Below are positions 18,936 to 27,228 of a stretch of DNA of 64,000 nucleotides, piece after piece. The notes beneath the pieces are model-generated. The model was not told where the DNA came from, did no database searches, and saw nothing but the letters and a program-made list of their open reading frames with translations. Within the stretch, counting starts at the first letter, position 1. Every line of letters begins with the position of its first letter. Both the position numbers and the translations under genes were made by a program. The stretch covers positions 1 through 64,000 of the forward strand of contig JAVEYW010000010.1 of assembly GCA_034003325.1 (NCBI GenBank), in the 5' to 3' direction. The stretch is from Desulfobacterales bacterium (lineage in GTDB: Bacteria > Desulfobacterota > Desulfobacteria > Desulfobacterales > JAFDDL01).

Positions 18936-20207
18936 ATGGACGGCGGAAAAGCATATTCGGAGTTGGAAAACAAGCTGCTAAAGGAAGGTTTTGTCACACC
19001 GGAGGACATGGCATCCGCAAAGGAAACCCGGCAGCAAAACCTTGTCCGCGCTCAAAAACCGATCGGGTTGCTCATCAGCGACATCGCTAATTTGCCACAG
19101 GATGAGTTCAAGCGACTGCTGAGAGATAAAAAGACGCAAGAGAAAATCGCCGCCATCGGCCTTGAAAAAGGATTGTTTTCCCGTGAACAGTTGAATGAGT
19201 GCCAACGCAACGGCGACGCCGCCAATCCGTTAAGCGTTATGCTGGTCCACAAGGGCTATCTGACCGAAAACGATCGCAAAGTGCTGCTGCAGCGCACCTT
19301 GGAAAGCATCGACTTTGCAAAGCTTGCCATCAGCCTCGGTCTTATCAGCGAACTGGACTTGGAGCGTGCGCTCAAACTGAAATCCCATCAAAAATCGGTT
19401 TGTGAAATTCTCTATGACCGCAATCTGGTCACCCTTTCGGAACTGAACCATGTGTTTCGCAAATTCAGCCAGGATTTGAAATTGGGGCAAATTCTTTTAT
19501 TGCAGGAGCTGCTGACGGAAACACAGCTCAAAGAAGCGCTTTCCGAGCAATCCGCAAGCAATCTGTCCCTCGGTAAAATACTGCTTAAAAGACGCTACGT
19601 TGCTGTTGAACAACTCTATTTTACCCTTTCAATTCAGTACAATACGCCGTTTCAAAAACTGGACGGGTATGTATATTACGAAAAGCAGAAAATGGCGTTG
19701 CGAGAGTTTGTCGGACAGGGATATGCCCTGGAAAATCGCATCCTTCCCTTGTTTCAAAGCGGGAACAACCTTACGCTGGCCGTGTCCAATCCGGCCAACA
19801 TATGGAGCATGCACGGGTTAAAATCGCTTTATCCCGAACTTCAGATGAATTGCGTTCTGATTACCGATGAAAAATTCGGTCAGCTCTATGCGCTTCTTTA
19901 TGGTGAAATGTTATACACCGGCGACTCCCGGCAGCCGCCCCAATCCGGCGCGGCAACTCCGGATCAGACGTTGCAGCTCAAACATCCGGCCACCCAAAAA
20001 GAGCTGATGAAAAAACTGTACGAAGAGTACCGGTATTACCAGGAAACCGCCGGGTTAAAGCCGTTTGAAAATGAAGAGCCGTTGTTTTATTCCTTTATCT
20101 CGGAAAATCATCAACACCTATGTGAAAGATACCGATGCAAGGAAATTCTTTTTCGTTTTGAGGTCCATAACGGCCGAACAGAGGTGTTGGCCTCACCAGT
20201 CACATAG
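18936..20207 (+). CDS. MshEN/GspE-N-domain protein without an ATPase domain
   Basis: About 424 residues. The start ATG at 18936 is chosen because GGGAGG lies nine bases upstream; a longer frame from 18873 would run through the stem-loop repeat. The middle holds two or three tandem helical modules of the type II secretion/pilus ATPase N-terminal family, best seen in DLKLGQILLLQELLTETQLKEAL and the following LGKILLKRRYVAVEQL; the first quoted run is split here as LKLGQILLLQELL and TETQLKEAL. MshEN modules in other proteins bind cyclic di-GMP, but several family residues differ, so binding is a guess. No Walker motifs are seen. It precedes a MinD-like ATPase gene by 16 bases. Confidence 0.75.
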   Translation: MDGGKAYSELENKLLKEGFVTPEDMASAKETRQQNLVRAQKPIGLLISDIANLPQDEFKRLLRDKKTQEKIAAIGLEKGLFSREQLNECQRNGDAANPLSVMLVHKGYLTENDRKVLLQRTLESIDFAKLAISLGLISELDLERALKLKSHQKSVCEILYDRNLVTLSELNHVFRKFSQDLKLGQILLLQELLTETQLKEALSEQSASNLSLGKILLKRRYVAVEQLYFTLSIQYNTPFQKLDGYVYYEKQKMALREFVGQGYALENRILPLFQSGNNLTLAVSNPANIWSMHGLKSLYPELQMNCVLITDEKFGQLYALLYGEMLYTGDSRQPPQSGAATPDQTLQLKHPATQKELMKKLYEEYRYYQETAGLKPFENEEPLFYSFISENHQHLCERYRCKEILFRFEVHNGRTEVLASPVT

Positions 20208-20223
20208 ATTTAAGGAACACATC

Positions 20224-21378
20224 ATGGCGAGGATCATAACCGTTACAAGCGGAAAGGGCGGTGTCGGTAAAACCAATATCAGCGTCAACCTGGCGGTGCA
20301 ACTAGCCAGAGAGGGGCATCGCCCCTGTGTTTTTGACGCGGACTTGGGACTGGCCAACATCAATATTCTTCTGGGAATACGACCGGAATTCGACCTGGAA
20401 GATGTCATCAACGGCGAAAAACACTTGTCTGATATTATTATTCAAGATTCGAGCGGAATCGCCATCATTCCGGGCGGAACCGGGGTTGAAAAGCTCACGG
20501 GCCTTCAAGGCGACCCTCTGAGCCGCCTGATTGCTTCCTTTTCCTGTCTTGAGGGGTACGATATTCTGATTTTCGACACATCCGCCGGCATCTCGCGTGA
20601 AGTCCTTTCCTTTTGCATGGCGGCAGAGGAAGTTCTGTTGGTGATCATTCCGGAGCCCACCTCGTTAACGGACGGATACTCGCTTCTAAAAGTGCTTTCC
20701 TTAAACGGGTATCGCAATCCGGTAAAGGTCGTCATCAACCAGGCAAAACATGAACGATTTGCGCAAACTATTTTTGAAAAATTCAGAGAGACCGTCCGAA
20801 AATACCTTCCGCTGGATATTCTCTATATCGGCAGCTTGCCGTTAGATGAAGGGGTGGCCGAAGCCGTTGCCAGACAAAGACCCTTTGTCACCCTGTATCC
20901 GAACGGACGCGCGGCCGGCGCTATCGGCCGATTGGCTCAAAACCTGCTGGATGACCGTCCCAACGCCGCTGCCGCGGACGAGGGATTAAATACCTTCTGG
21001 CATAAATATTCGCAAATCGCCCAAGGCCCGCTGCGAATGCCTCACCAAAAACCCGCCAAGCCGTCCGAAGCGCCCTTGGCGCCGCCGCCGGCGGAAAAAG
21101 CGGCAGTCAACAATGAGTCCCCCGGCATTATCCCCTTGGAAGTATCCGCCATATCGCAACAGATATTGTTTTCTCTCAATCGGCTGGTAACGGCCACAAC
21201 GGATATTTCCCGAGAACTGGGTGAATTTCGGCAGTTTCTGGGCAAACCGACAGATCGTCAGGCCGCCGATGACACCCCGCCCGGAGGACCGGCCGAAAGC
21301 CAGCTGCCGCCGGTGATTGCCCTTGATTTTGAAGCCTATGTGGCGCGGAAACAAAATAGAGCCAAAGGAGAAAGCTAA
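20224..21378 (+). CDS. MinD/ParA-family ATPase (FlhG/FleN-like)
   Basis: P-loop ATPase of the SIMIBI class, 384 residues from the ATG at 20224, which follows TAAGGAACACATC (ribosome binding site). The deviant Walker A is at 8-17 (TSGKGGVGKT), switch I contains DADLGLANINILLG and switch II has DTSAGIS. This is the FlhG/FleN/YlxH pattern rather than that of plasmid ParA. The last ~130 residues form a Pro/Ala-rich linker and a separate charged helical tail not present in FlhG. No flagellar gene is near. The gene lies between the MshEN-like gene and the kinase gene with spacings of 16 and 2 bases, which suggests one operon and a role in placing or regulating a signalling complex. Confidence 0.88.
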   Translation: MARIITVTSGKGGVGKTNISVNLAVQLAREGHRPCVFDADLGLANINILLGIRPEFDLEDVINGEKHLSDIIIQDSSGIAIIPGGTGVEKLTGLQGDPLSRLIASFSCLEGYDILIFDTSAGISREVLSFCMAAEEVLLVIIPEPTSLTDGYSLLKVLSLNGYRNPVKVVINQAKHERFAQTIFEKFRETVRKYLPLDILYIGSLPLDEGVAEAVARQRPFVTLYPNGRAAGAIGRLAQNLLDDRPNAAAADEGLNTFWHKYSQIAQGPLRMPHQKPAKPSEAPLAPPPAEKAAVNNESPGIIPLEVSAISQQILFSLNRLVTATTDISRELGEFRQFLGKPTDRQAADDTPPGGPAESQLPPVIALDFEAYVARKQNRAKGES

Positions 21379-21380
21379 CA

Positions 21381-22229
21381 TTGGTAACCTCGGACACAAA
21401 CACCAGCCCCAATTCAAACATGGCTGTCCTGGGCCAGCTGGCTGCGGGCATTGCCCATGAAATCAACACACCGGCACAGTATGTCAGCGATAACATCTTT
21501 TTTTTACAGGATGCATTTGACGGGTTTCAAAAGGTGTTAACGCACTATGCCCTGCTTTATCAGGCGGTAAAAGCCGGCTCTGTGACGGCAAAAACCCTTC
21601 AAGACCTTCAGGCAGTGCTGGAAAACGCCGAAGTAGACTATCTTCTCGATCAGATTCCGGAAGCCATTCGCCAATCATTGGACGGCATGACCCGCATTAC
21701 GCAGATCGTCAACGCCATGCGCGATTTTTCCCATCCCGGATTAATGGAAAAAAAAGCGGTGGACATCAACAAATCAATTTACGACACGGTGATGGTGACG
21801 CGCAATATCTGGAAACGCGTCGCCGAAGTGGAAACGGATTTAGACGACTCTCTTCCAAGAGTGCCTTGTCAGCCCGGTGAAATCAACCAGGTCATCTTAA
21901 ACCTGATCGTGAATGCCACGGATGCCATCGACGATACCATCGCGGACGCCCCCGGAAGGATTGGCAAAATCGTCATTCAAACCCGTCGGCAAACCGAATG
22001 GGTGGAAATTCGTATCAGCGATACGGGTTCCGGCATTCCGGAAAGTATTCAACCCAAAATTTTCGATCCCTTCTTTACCACCAAACCGGTGGGCAAAGGC
22101 ACCGGGCAAGGCTTGGCTATCAGCGCCTCGGTTATCGCCAACCACGGGGGGTCAATCCGCTTCGAAACCCAGTCACCATCAGGCACCACCTTTATTATAC
22201 GCCTTCCGCTCTCCGACCGGGAAACATAA
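21381..22229 (+). CDS. Soluble sensor-less histidine kinase
   Basis: Cytoplasmic histidine kinase of about 282 residues, starting at a TTG (21381) ten bases after AAAGGAG; an ATG at 21420 would leave out the first 13 residues. The H-box is at His26 (GIAHEINTPAQ), in the HisKA-like form found in deltaproteobacterial kinases. The catalytic domain has the N-box NLIVNATDAID, G1 DTGSGIP, F-box FDPFFTTK and G2 GTGQGLAIS. There is no transmembrane or PAS sensor domain, so input must come through a partner protein. It lies between the MinD-like gene and the REC-HDOD gene, its likely phosphotransfer partner, which starts three bases after it. Confidence 0.92.
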   Translation: MVTSDTNTSPNSNMAVLGQLAAGIAHEINTPAQYVSDNIFFLQDAFDGFQKVLTHYALLYQAVKAGSVTAKTLQDLQAVLENAEVDYLLDQIPEAIRQSLDGMTRITQIVNAMRDFSHPGLMEKKAVDINKSIYDTVMVTRNIWKRVAEVETDLDDSLPRVPCQPGEINQVILNLIVNATDAIDDTIADAPGRIGKIVIQTRRQTEWVEIRISDTGSGIPESIQPKIFDPFFTTKPVGKGTGQGLAISASVIANHGGSIRFETQSPSGTTFIIRLPLSDRET

Positions 22230-22232
22230 CCG

Positions 22233-23417
22233 ATGAACCTCCCGGAAAAACGCAGCATTCTTTTTGTGGATGATGAACCCAACCTGCTGATGGGCTTAAA
22301 GCGATCCCTTCATGCGTACCGGCATCTATGGGACATGGCCTTTGCCCGGGGCGGCGCAGAAGCCTTGGCCTTTCTGGAAAACCAGCCGGCGGACGTTATT
22401 CTCACCGATTTTCGAATGGCCGGCATGACGGGCATTGAGCTTCTTCGGGAGGTAAAAGAAAGATATCCTCATGTCATACGCGTCATCTTTTCAGGAGAAG
22501 TCGATCAGTCCCTCGTCATGAAATCGGTCCAAATCGCCCATCAGTTTATCGCCAAGCCCTGTCGGGCGGATCATCTGAAAGAAAAAATCGAGCAGACCAT
22601 ATCGCTTCGCCATGAACTCGAAGATGACGCGCTTCGCGCCATTGTGTGTCGAATCGACGCGTTGCCGAGTCTTCCCGCACTCTATGGGGAGATTCTGGCT
22701 GAACTCAAAGCCCCCTCTCCTTCCATCAAAAAGGTCGGGCAAATCATTACCAGCGATATCGCCATGTCATCCAAAATACTTCAGTTGGTCAACTCCGCCT
22801 TTTTCGGATTGCGCCATCGCATTACAAGCCCGGAGCAGGCTGCTTTGCTGCTGGGGCTTGATATCGTCAAATCCCTCGTGCTTTCCCTTCAGATATTCAC
22901 TCAGTTTGACGTGCCGAAAGCCTTTGCTTCTCTGGTCAAGGGGTTATGGCAGCACAGCCTCAATACCGGGCAGCTGGCGAAAAAACTAGCGGAAAATAAA
23001 AACCAATCCCGTGAAGTTGCGGACCAGGCCTTCATGGCAGGGCTTCTTCACGATTGCGGAAAACTGGTAATGCTGGCAAATTTCCCGCAACAAATGAAAG
23101 CGATCGCAGCGCAAAAACCGTCCACTTTCATCGAATTTTTGCATCTGGAACAAGCAGTCTTCGGCGTCACGCATGCTAAGATCGGCGCATACCTGATGGG
23201 GCTTTGGGGCATTCCGTCTCCGATTACCCACGCCATTTCCTTTCACCACGCACCGGACGCAGCAAATGAAACTGCGTTTTCCGCGCTTACGGCTGTTCAT
23301 ATAGCTGATTATCTGGACCATTGCCCGGAAAAGGCGGCCAATGCCGCGCTTGCCGCTGAATTCCTTGATCTCGTGTATCTTTCCCGTATTGGATGCGCCG
23401 AACTCGTACCCATATAA
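22233..23417 (+). CDS. Response regulator with REC and HDOD domains
   Basis: Two-domain regulator of 394 residues. REC (1-125) has FVDDEPN, the phosphoacceptor in ILTDFRMAGMTG and an AKPC lysine motif. The HDOD domain (about 140-390) opens with LPSLPALYGEI and continues with the helical core (SKILQLVNSAFFG, GLLHDCGKL). HDOD proteins are HD-GYP relatives that lack phosphodiesterase activity; HDC in GLLHDCGKL keeps the HD-like pair, but the GYP motif is absent. The gene is coupled to the kinase gene by a three-base gap. It probably receives phosphate from that kinase and acts through protein contacts. Confidence 0.92.
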   Translation: MNLPEKRSILFVDDEPNLLMGLKRSLHAYRHLWDMAFARGGAEALAFLENQPADVILTDFRMAGMTGIELLREVKERYPHVIRVIFSGEVDQSLVMKSVQIAHQFIAKPCRADHLKEKIEQTISLRHELEDDALRAIVCRIDALPSLPALYGEILAELKAPSPSIKKVGQIITSDIAMSSKILQLVNSAFFGLRHRITSPEQAALLLGLDIVKSLVLSLQIFTQFDVPKAFASLVKGLWQHSLNTGQLAKKLAENKNQSREVADQAFMAGLLHDCGKLVMLANFPQQMKAIAAQKPSTFIEFLHLEQAVFGVTHAKIGAYLMGLWGIPSPITHAISFHHAPDAANETAFSALTAVHIADYLDHCPEKAANAALAAEFLDLVYLSRIGCAELVPI

Positions 23418-23437
23418 AAAGTGGAGATAAACATTTT

Positions 23438-24298
23438 ATGATATCAACCAAAGGATACCGATACAATATCCCATGGAATTTATTCTTAATCACCGTCGGA
23501 GCCGTTATTTTCAGTCTGGGCCTGAAGGCCATCGCTGTCCCTCACGGGTTCATCACCGGCGGAATTTCAGGCGTTTGCCTGCTGGTCTATTATGCAACCG
23601 ATATTTTTTCGCCGGGTTTTTGGTATTTCATCGTGAATATTCCGCTGTTTCTGCTGGGATGGATATATGTCAGCAAACGCTTTTTCTATTACAGCACCTT
23701 CGGCATGCTCATTTCCGCAGCCGCCATCGACCTGATTTCAATCGAGATCGGCATTAAAGACCCAATCCTGTCGGCACTGGCCGGCGGCGCCATCATGGGA
23801 ACCGGAGCCGGGATTATACTTCACTCCCTGGGATCGGCCGGCGGCGCGGATATCCTCGCGGTAATCCTCAATCAAAAATTCAATCTGCGCATGGGCGCGT
23901 TTTTTTTCTTTTTTAACATTATCATTTTCACCTTTAGTCTAACCGTACTGGATTTGGATATCATGCTCTATTCTCTGGCCCAGACCTTCATCACGGCCCA
24001 GACGTTGGATTACGTGCTCAGCATGTTCAACCAGCGAAAAATGGTGTTGATCATTTCGGACTACTCGCAACAAATTGCCGACCAGGTGCTTGAAAAAATA
24101 CGACATGGCGCCACCTTTCTGGACGGCAGCGGCGCTTACTCGGGACAGCCCAAAAAAATTCTTCTGACCGTGGTCAACAACCATGAGCTCAAAAGGGTGG
24201 AAGAGATCGTTTTTACAACTGATCCGGATGCATTTGTTATCATGGAAAACACATTCAACGTGCTCGGCAAAAGATTTTCAAGCCCCAAGGTTTATTAG
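23438..24298 (+). CDS. YitT family membrane protein (DUF161-DUF2179)
   Basis: About 286 residues from the ATG at 23438 (GTGGAG upstream; the frame itself extends back to 23393). Five to six transmembrane segments occupy residues 10-190, with the repeated glycine-rich stretch typical of YitT (GFITGGISGVCLLVYY and GIILHSLGSAGGADILAV, the duplicated DUF161 halves). The C-terminal 80 residues are the soluble DUF2179 domain (ITDPDAFVIMENTFNVLG-like ending). Function in this family is not settled; transport has been proposed. It ends 19 bases from the converging nuoN stop, and it closes the signalling operon. Confidence 0.9.
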   Translation: MISTKGYRYNIPWNLFLITVGAVIFSLGLKAIAVPHGFITGGISGVCLLVYYATDIFSPGFWYFIVNIPLFLLGWIYVSKRFFYYSTFGMLISAAAIDLISIEIGIKDPILSALAGGAIMGTGAGIILHSLGSAGGADILAVILNQKFNLRMGAFFFFFNIIIFTFSLTVLDLDIMLYSLAQTFITAQTLDYVLSMFNQRKMVLIISDYSQQIADQVLEKIRHGATFLDGSGAYSGQPKKILLTVVNNHELKRVEEIVFTTDPDAFVIMENTFNVLGKRFSSPKVY

Positions 24299-24317
24299 AA
24301 ATAGGCGTTTGGGCAGA

Positions 24318-25745
24318 TCAGGGCTGCATCAAGGCCTTTATCGCCGCATCCGCAACAGCGACCAGCCCGCCCGGATAAATGCCGCCGGTCACCATGAGCA
24401 ACATGGCGCAAAGGGCAAATCCACGGGCAGCAACGGATAGGGGGATTCGGGGGGCTGCTTCGTCGTACGGCAGAAAATAGGCGGCTTTAAGGACGAGCAG
24501 GTAGTAATATAGCGATACCACCACATTGAGCATGGCGACCAGAACCAGGCCGAAATGACCGGCTTTCATGGCGCCCGTAAAAATCAACAGCTTGGCTGTA
24601 AAGCCGATAAACGGCGGAATGCCGGCCAGGCTGAAAAGGGTCACCAGGAGGAGCAGCGCAAGGATCGGCGCACGCCGGTGCAGGCCGGCCAAATCCGCGA
24701 TGCCGGGATTCTCGCCGGTACAGGCCACTTTGATCACGACGAAAAAGACCGATAGTTTCATCAGCAGCAGGGCTGCCGCGTAAAATACGACGCCCACTGG
24801 CCCGGCCGCCCCGACACTTAGTATGCCGATCAAAATATACCCGGCGTGGGCGATACTCGAATAGGCCAGCAATCGTTTCAGATCCGTTTGACCAATAGCC
24901 GCCAGGTTTCCGATGGTCATGGTCGCAATCGATAGAAAGGCCAATCCATAAACCAAATGACCGCTGCCGAGCGCACCGGTTCCAACCACCCGCATCAATA
25001 CCGCGGCGGCCGCCACCTTCGAGACGGTGGCGATATAGGCGGCGACCTGGTTTGCGCCGCCCTGGTAAGCATCCGGGGCCCAGATGTGAAACGGACATAA
25101 GGCCAGTTTGAAGAAAAACCCGCTCAAGGTCAGAAAAAGGCCCACCATCACGACCGGTCGTTCCAACGCATGGGGCAGTATGCGCATAAGCTCATTCAGG
25201 TGCAATGCGCCGGTCGTACCGTACAGGACGGAAATTCCGAAAAGCATCACCGCCGAAGCCGAAATGCCCACCAGAAAGTATTTAAGTCCGGCCTCAAGGC
25301 CCATGGCCGCATCTTTTCGAAGGGATACCAGAATATAGAGGCAATAGCTGGATAATTCGAGCGCAACGTAGATGCTCAACAAATGCACCCCGCTGACCAG
25401 CAGCATCATGGCCAGGGTACAGGCGAAGAGCAGAAGAAAAACCTCGGCCTGATAGCGCCGTGAGATTCCGTTCAGCTCCGAGCAAAGACAAAGAACACAA
25501 AAAAGCCCGATGGATAACAGCAGCTTAAATACCTGCGAAAAAAAATCCACCCGGTAAACTCCGGCAAAAAGATCGCCATTCACCTTCATGGCCGCCAGGC
25601 AGACCAGGACGCCGAGTCCGGAAAGAAAAAGTGAGGCGCGATGATTCCGAACCGGTTCGGGCTGCCTGGCCATCGCCAGGACGAGAAACACGGCAACAGA
25701 AAAAAAGCAGATCAACTCGGGCGCAAACCGCATCCAGTGTGTCAT
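24318..25745 (-). CDS. nuoN: NADH-quinone oxidoreductase subunit N
   Basis: Antiporter-like membrane subunit of complex I that takes part in proton pumping. About 475 residues from the ATG at 25745, chosen because it overlaps the nuoM stop as ATGA; an upstream frame from 25808 is possible but would overlap more. About 14 transmembrane helices. The proton_antipo_M core includes the conserved KLALCPFHIWAPDAYQGG lysine/proline loop and the helix with LKRLLAYSSIAHAGY. It is the last gene of the operon and converges on the YitT gene. Confidence 0.95.
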   Translation of the reverse strand: MTHWMRFAPELICFFSVAVFLVLAMARQPEPVRNHRASLFLSGLGVLVCLAAMKVNGDLFAGVYRVDFFSQVFKLLLSIGLFCVLCLCSELNGISRRYQAEVFLLLFACTLAMMLLVSGVHLLSIYVALELSSYCLYILVSLRKDAAMGLEAGLKYFLVGISASAVMLFGISVLYGTTGALHLNELMRILPHALERPVVMVGLFLTLSGFFFKLALCPFHIWAPDAYQGGANQVAAYIATVSKVAAAAVLMRVVGTGALGSGHLVYGLAFLSIATMTIGNLAAIGQTDLKRLLAYSSIAHAGYILIGILSVGAAGPVGVVFYAAALLLMKLSVFFVVIKVACTGENPGIADLAGLHRRAPILALLLLVTLFSLAGIPPFIGFTAKLLIFTGAMKAGHFGLVLVAMLNVVVSLYYYLLVLKAAYFLPYDEAAPRIPLSVAARGFALCAMLLMVTGGIYPGGLVAVADAAIKALMQP

Positions 25746-27214
25746 GGCAACCCCTGTATCAATGGGACGGACGCCGTCTCGATGACATCGAGAAGTAAAA
25801 AGGGACATAGCCCGAAGATGATCAACACCGTAACCAGAAGCATTCTGGGAATTCCCAGGGTAAAGGAAACATCCGCGAGATGCGCATATTTCTCCCTCTT
25901 TTCACCATAAAACGTGCGTTGCACCACCCGAAGCATGAAAAGGGCGCTGACCACGAGGGCCAGGACAGATAGCGCGCCGCGCACGGGATATACCCGAAAC
26001 GCCGCGATAAACACGATCAGCTCTCCCCAAAAACTGGCAAGGCAGGGGACCCCCATGCCCGCCAGGGCCGCGACAATAAAATAAGCGGATGCCACGGGCA
26101 TCACCCGGCTTAGGCCCCCCAACTCGTCCATCTGCTTGGTGTGAGTCCGGTCGTAGATGTACCCCACCGAGGAAAACAGCAGCGCCGTCATCACCCCGTG
26201 GGCGAACATCTGAAACACCGCGCCGTTTAACCCGTCCACCGATACGGTGGACAGTCCCAGGCCGACAATGCCCATGTGCGAAACACTGGAGTAGCCGATA
26301 ACGTATTTCAGATCGGTCTGTCGAAGACCGGCCAATGCGCCGTATATAATACCAAATGCCGCCAGAAACGCCATGAGCGAAGACCAGTACTGCCATCCGT
26401 GCGGGCAGATAAAAATGGCCACCCGCAGCACACCGAACGCGCCGATTTTCATCAGTACACCCGCATGCAGCATGCTCACGCCGTGCGGGGCCGCCACATG
26501 GCCAACCGGCGACCAGGTGTGAAACGGCCACAGGCCTGCCAGAATACCGAATCCGATATAAAGAAAGATAAAAGCAAACCGTTGCTGCTCGGGGGTAAAG
26601 ACGCCCGGCTTCATCAGCTCGGTCACCGAAAAGGTGTTTAAGCCGGAATGGACATACAGGTAGACAATGGCCGGCAGAATCAGGGCGCTTCCCGCCAGAA
26701 GATAAAGGGTCAGCTTCATGGCGCCGTATTCTTTACGGGTGCCTCCCCAGATAACGATCAAAAGATACATCGGAAACAGGGACACATCGTACCAGACGAA
26801 AATGAAAAAAAGATCCATGCTCATGAACAGGCCGAACACGCCGGTCACCAAGGCAAAATAAAGGGCAAAAAATTCCTTCACCCGCTCCTTTAGCTCCCAC
26901 ATGGTGAGCACGCCCGTGAAAAACACGATGCCCGTCAGCAGCAGGTTCGGCAGGCTAAAACCGTCCGCCGCATGATAATAGGTGATGCCGAGCAAAGGCA
27001 CCCAGGGCAATTTCTCCACAAATTGCAGCCCGCCGCGTTGCGTGTCATAGGCAAAAAAGAGACAGAGCGCAAGCAGCAGGGTAGTGCCTGAAAACGCGGC
27101 GCTGATCCATTTGATTCGCCGGGCATGGGCCCCCGGGGTCAACAGAATCAGGGTAAACCCGGCCACGCAGGTTAACAGAATGGTGGAAAGATAGGGAAAT
27201 TCAGTAAGCACCAT
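25742..27214 (-). CDS. nuoM: NADH-quinone oxidoreductase subunit M
   Basis: Antiporter-like membrane subunit of complex I. About 490 residues from the ATG at 27214; a GTG at 27232, overlapping the nuoL stop as GTGA, is an equally plausible coupled start. About 14 transmembrane helices. Key pieces are FPMYLLIVIWGG, the loop GLWPFHTWSPVGHVAAPHGVS (first half quoted) and LKYVIGYSSVSHMG, all typical of NuoM. It lies between nuoL and nuoN with overlapping or touching ends, as in other nuo operons. Confidence 0.95.
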   Translation of the reverse strand: MVLTEFPYLSTILLTCVAGFTLILLTPGAHARRIKWISAAFSGTTLLLALCLFFAYDTQRGGLQFVEKLPWVPLLGITYYHAADGFSLPNLLLTGIVFFTGVLTMWELKERVKEFFALYFALVTGVFGLFMSMDLFFIFVWYDVSLFPMYLLIVIWGGTRKEYGAMKLTLYLLAGSALILPAIVYLYVHSGLNTFSVTELMKPGVFTPEQQRFAFIFLYIGFGILAGLWPFHTWSPVGHVAAPHGVSMLHAGVLMKIGAFGVLRVAIFICPHGWQYWSSLMAFLAAFGIIYGALAGLRQTDLKYVIGYSSVSHMGIVGLGLSTVSVDGLNGAVFQMFAHGVMTALLFSSVGYIYDRTHTKQMDELGGLSRVMPVASAYFIVAALAGMGVPCLASFWGELIVFIAAFRVYPVRGALSVLALVVSALFMLRVVQRTFYGEKREKYAHLADVSFTLGIPRMLLVTVLIIFGLCPFLLLDVIETASVPLIQGLP

Positions 27215-27228
27215 GAAACAGGCTATCC

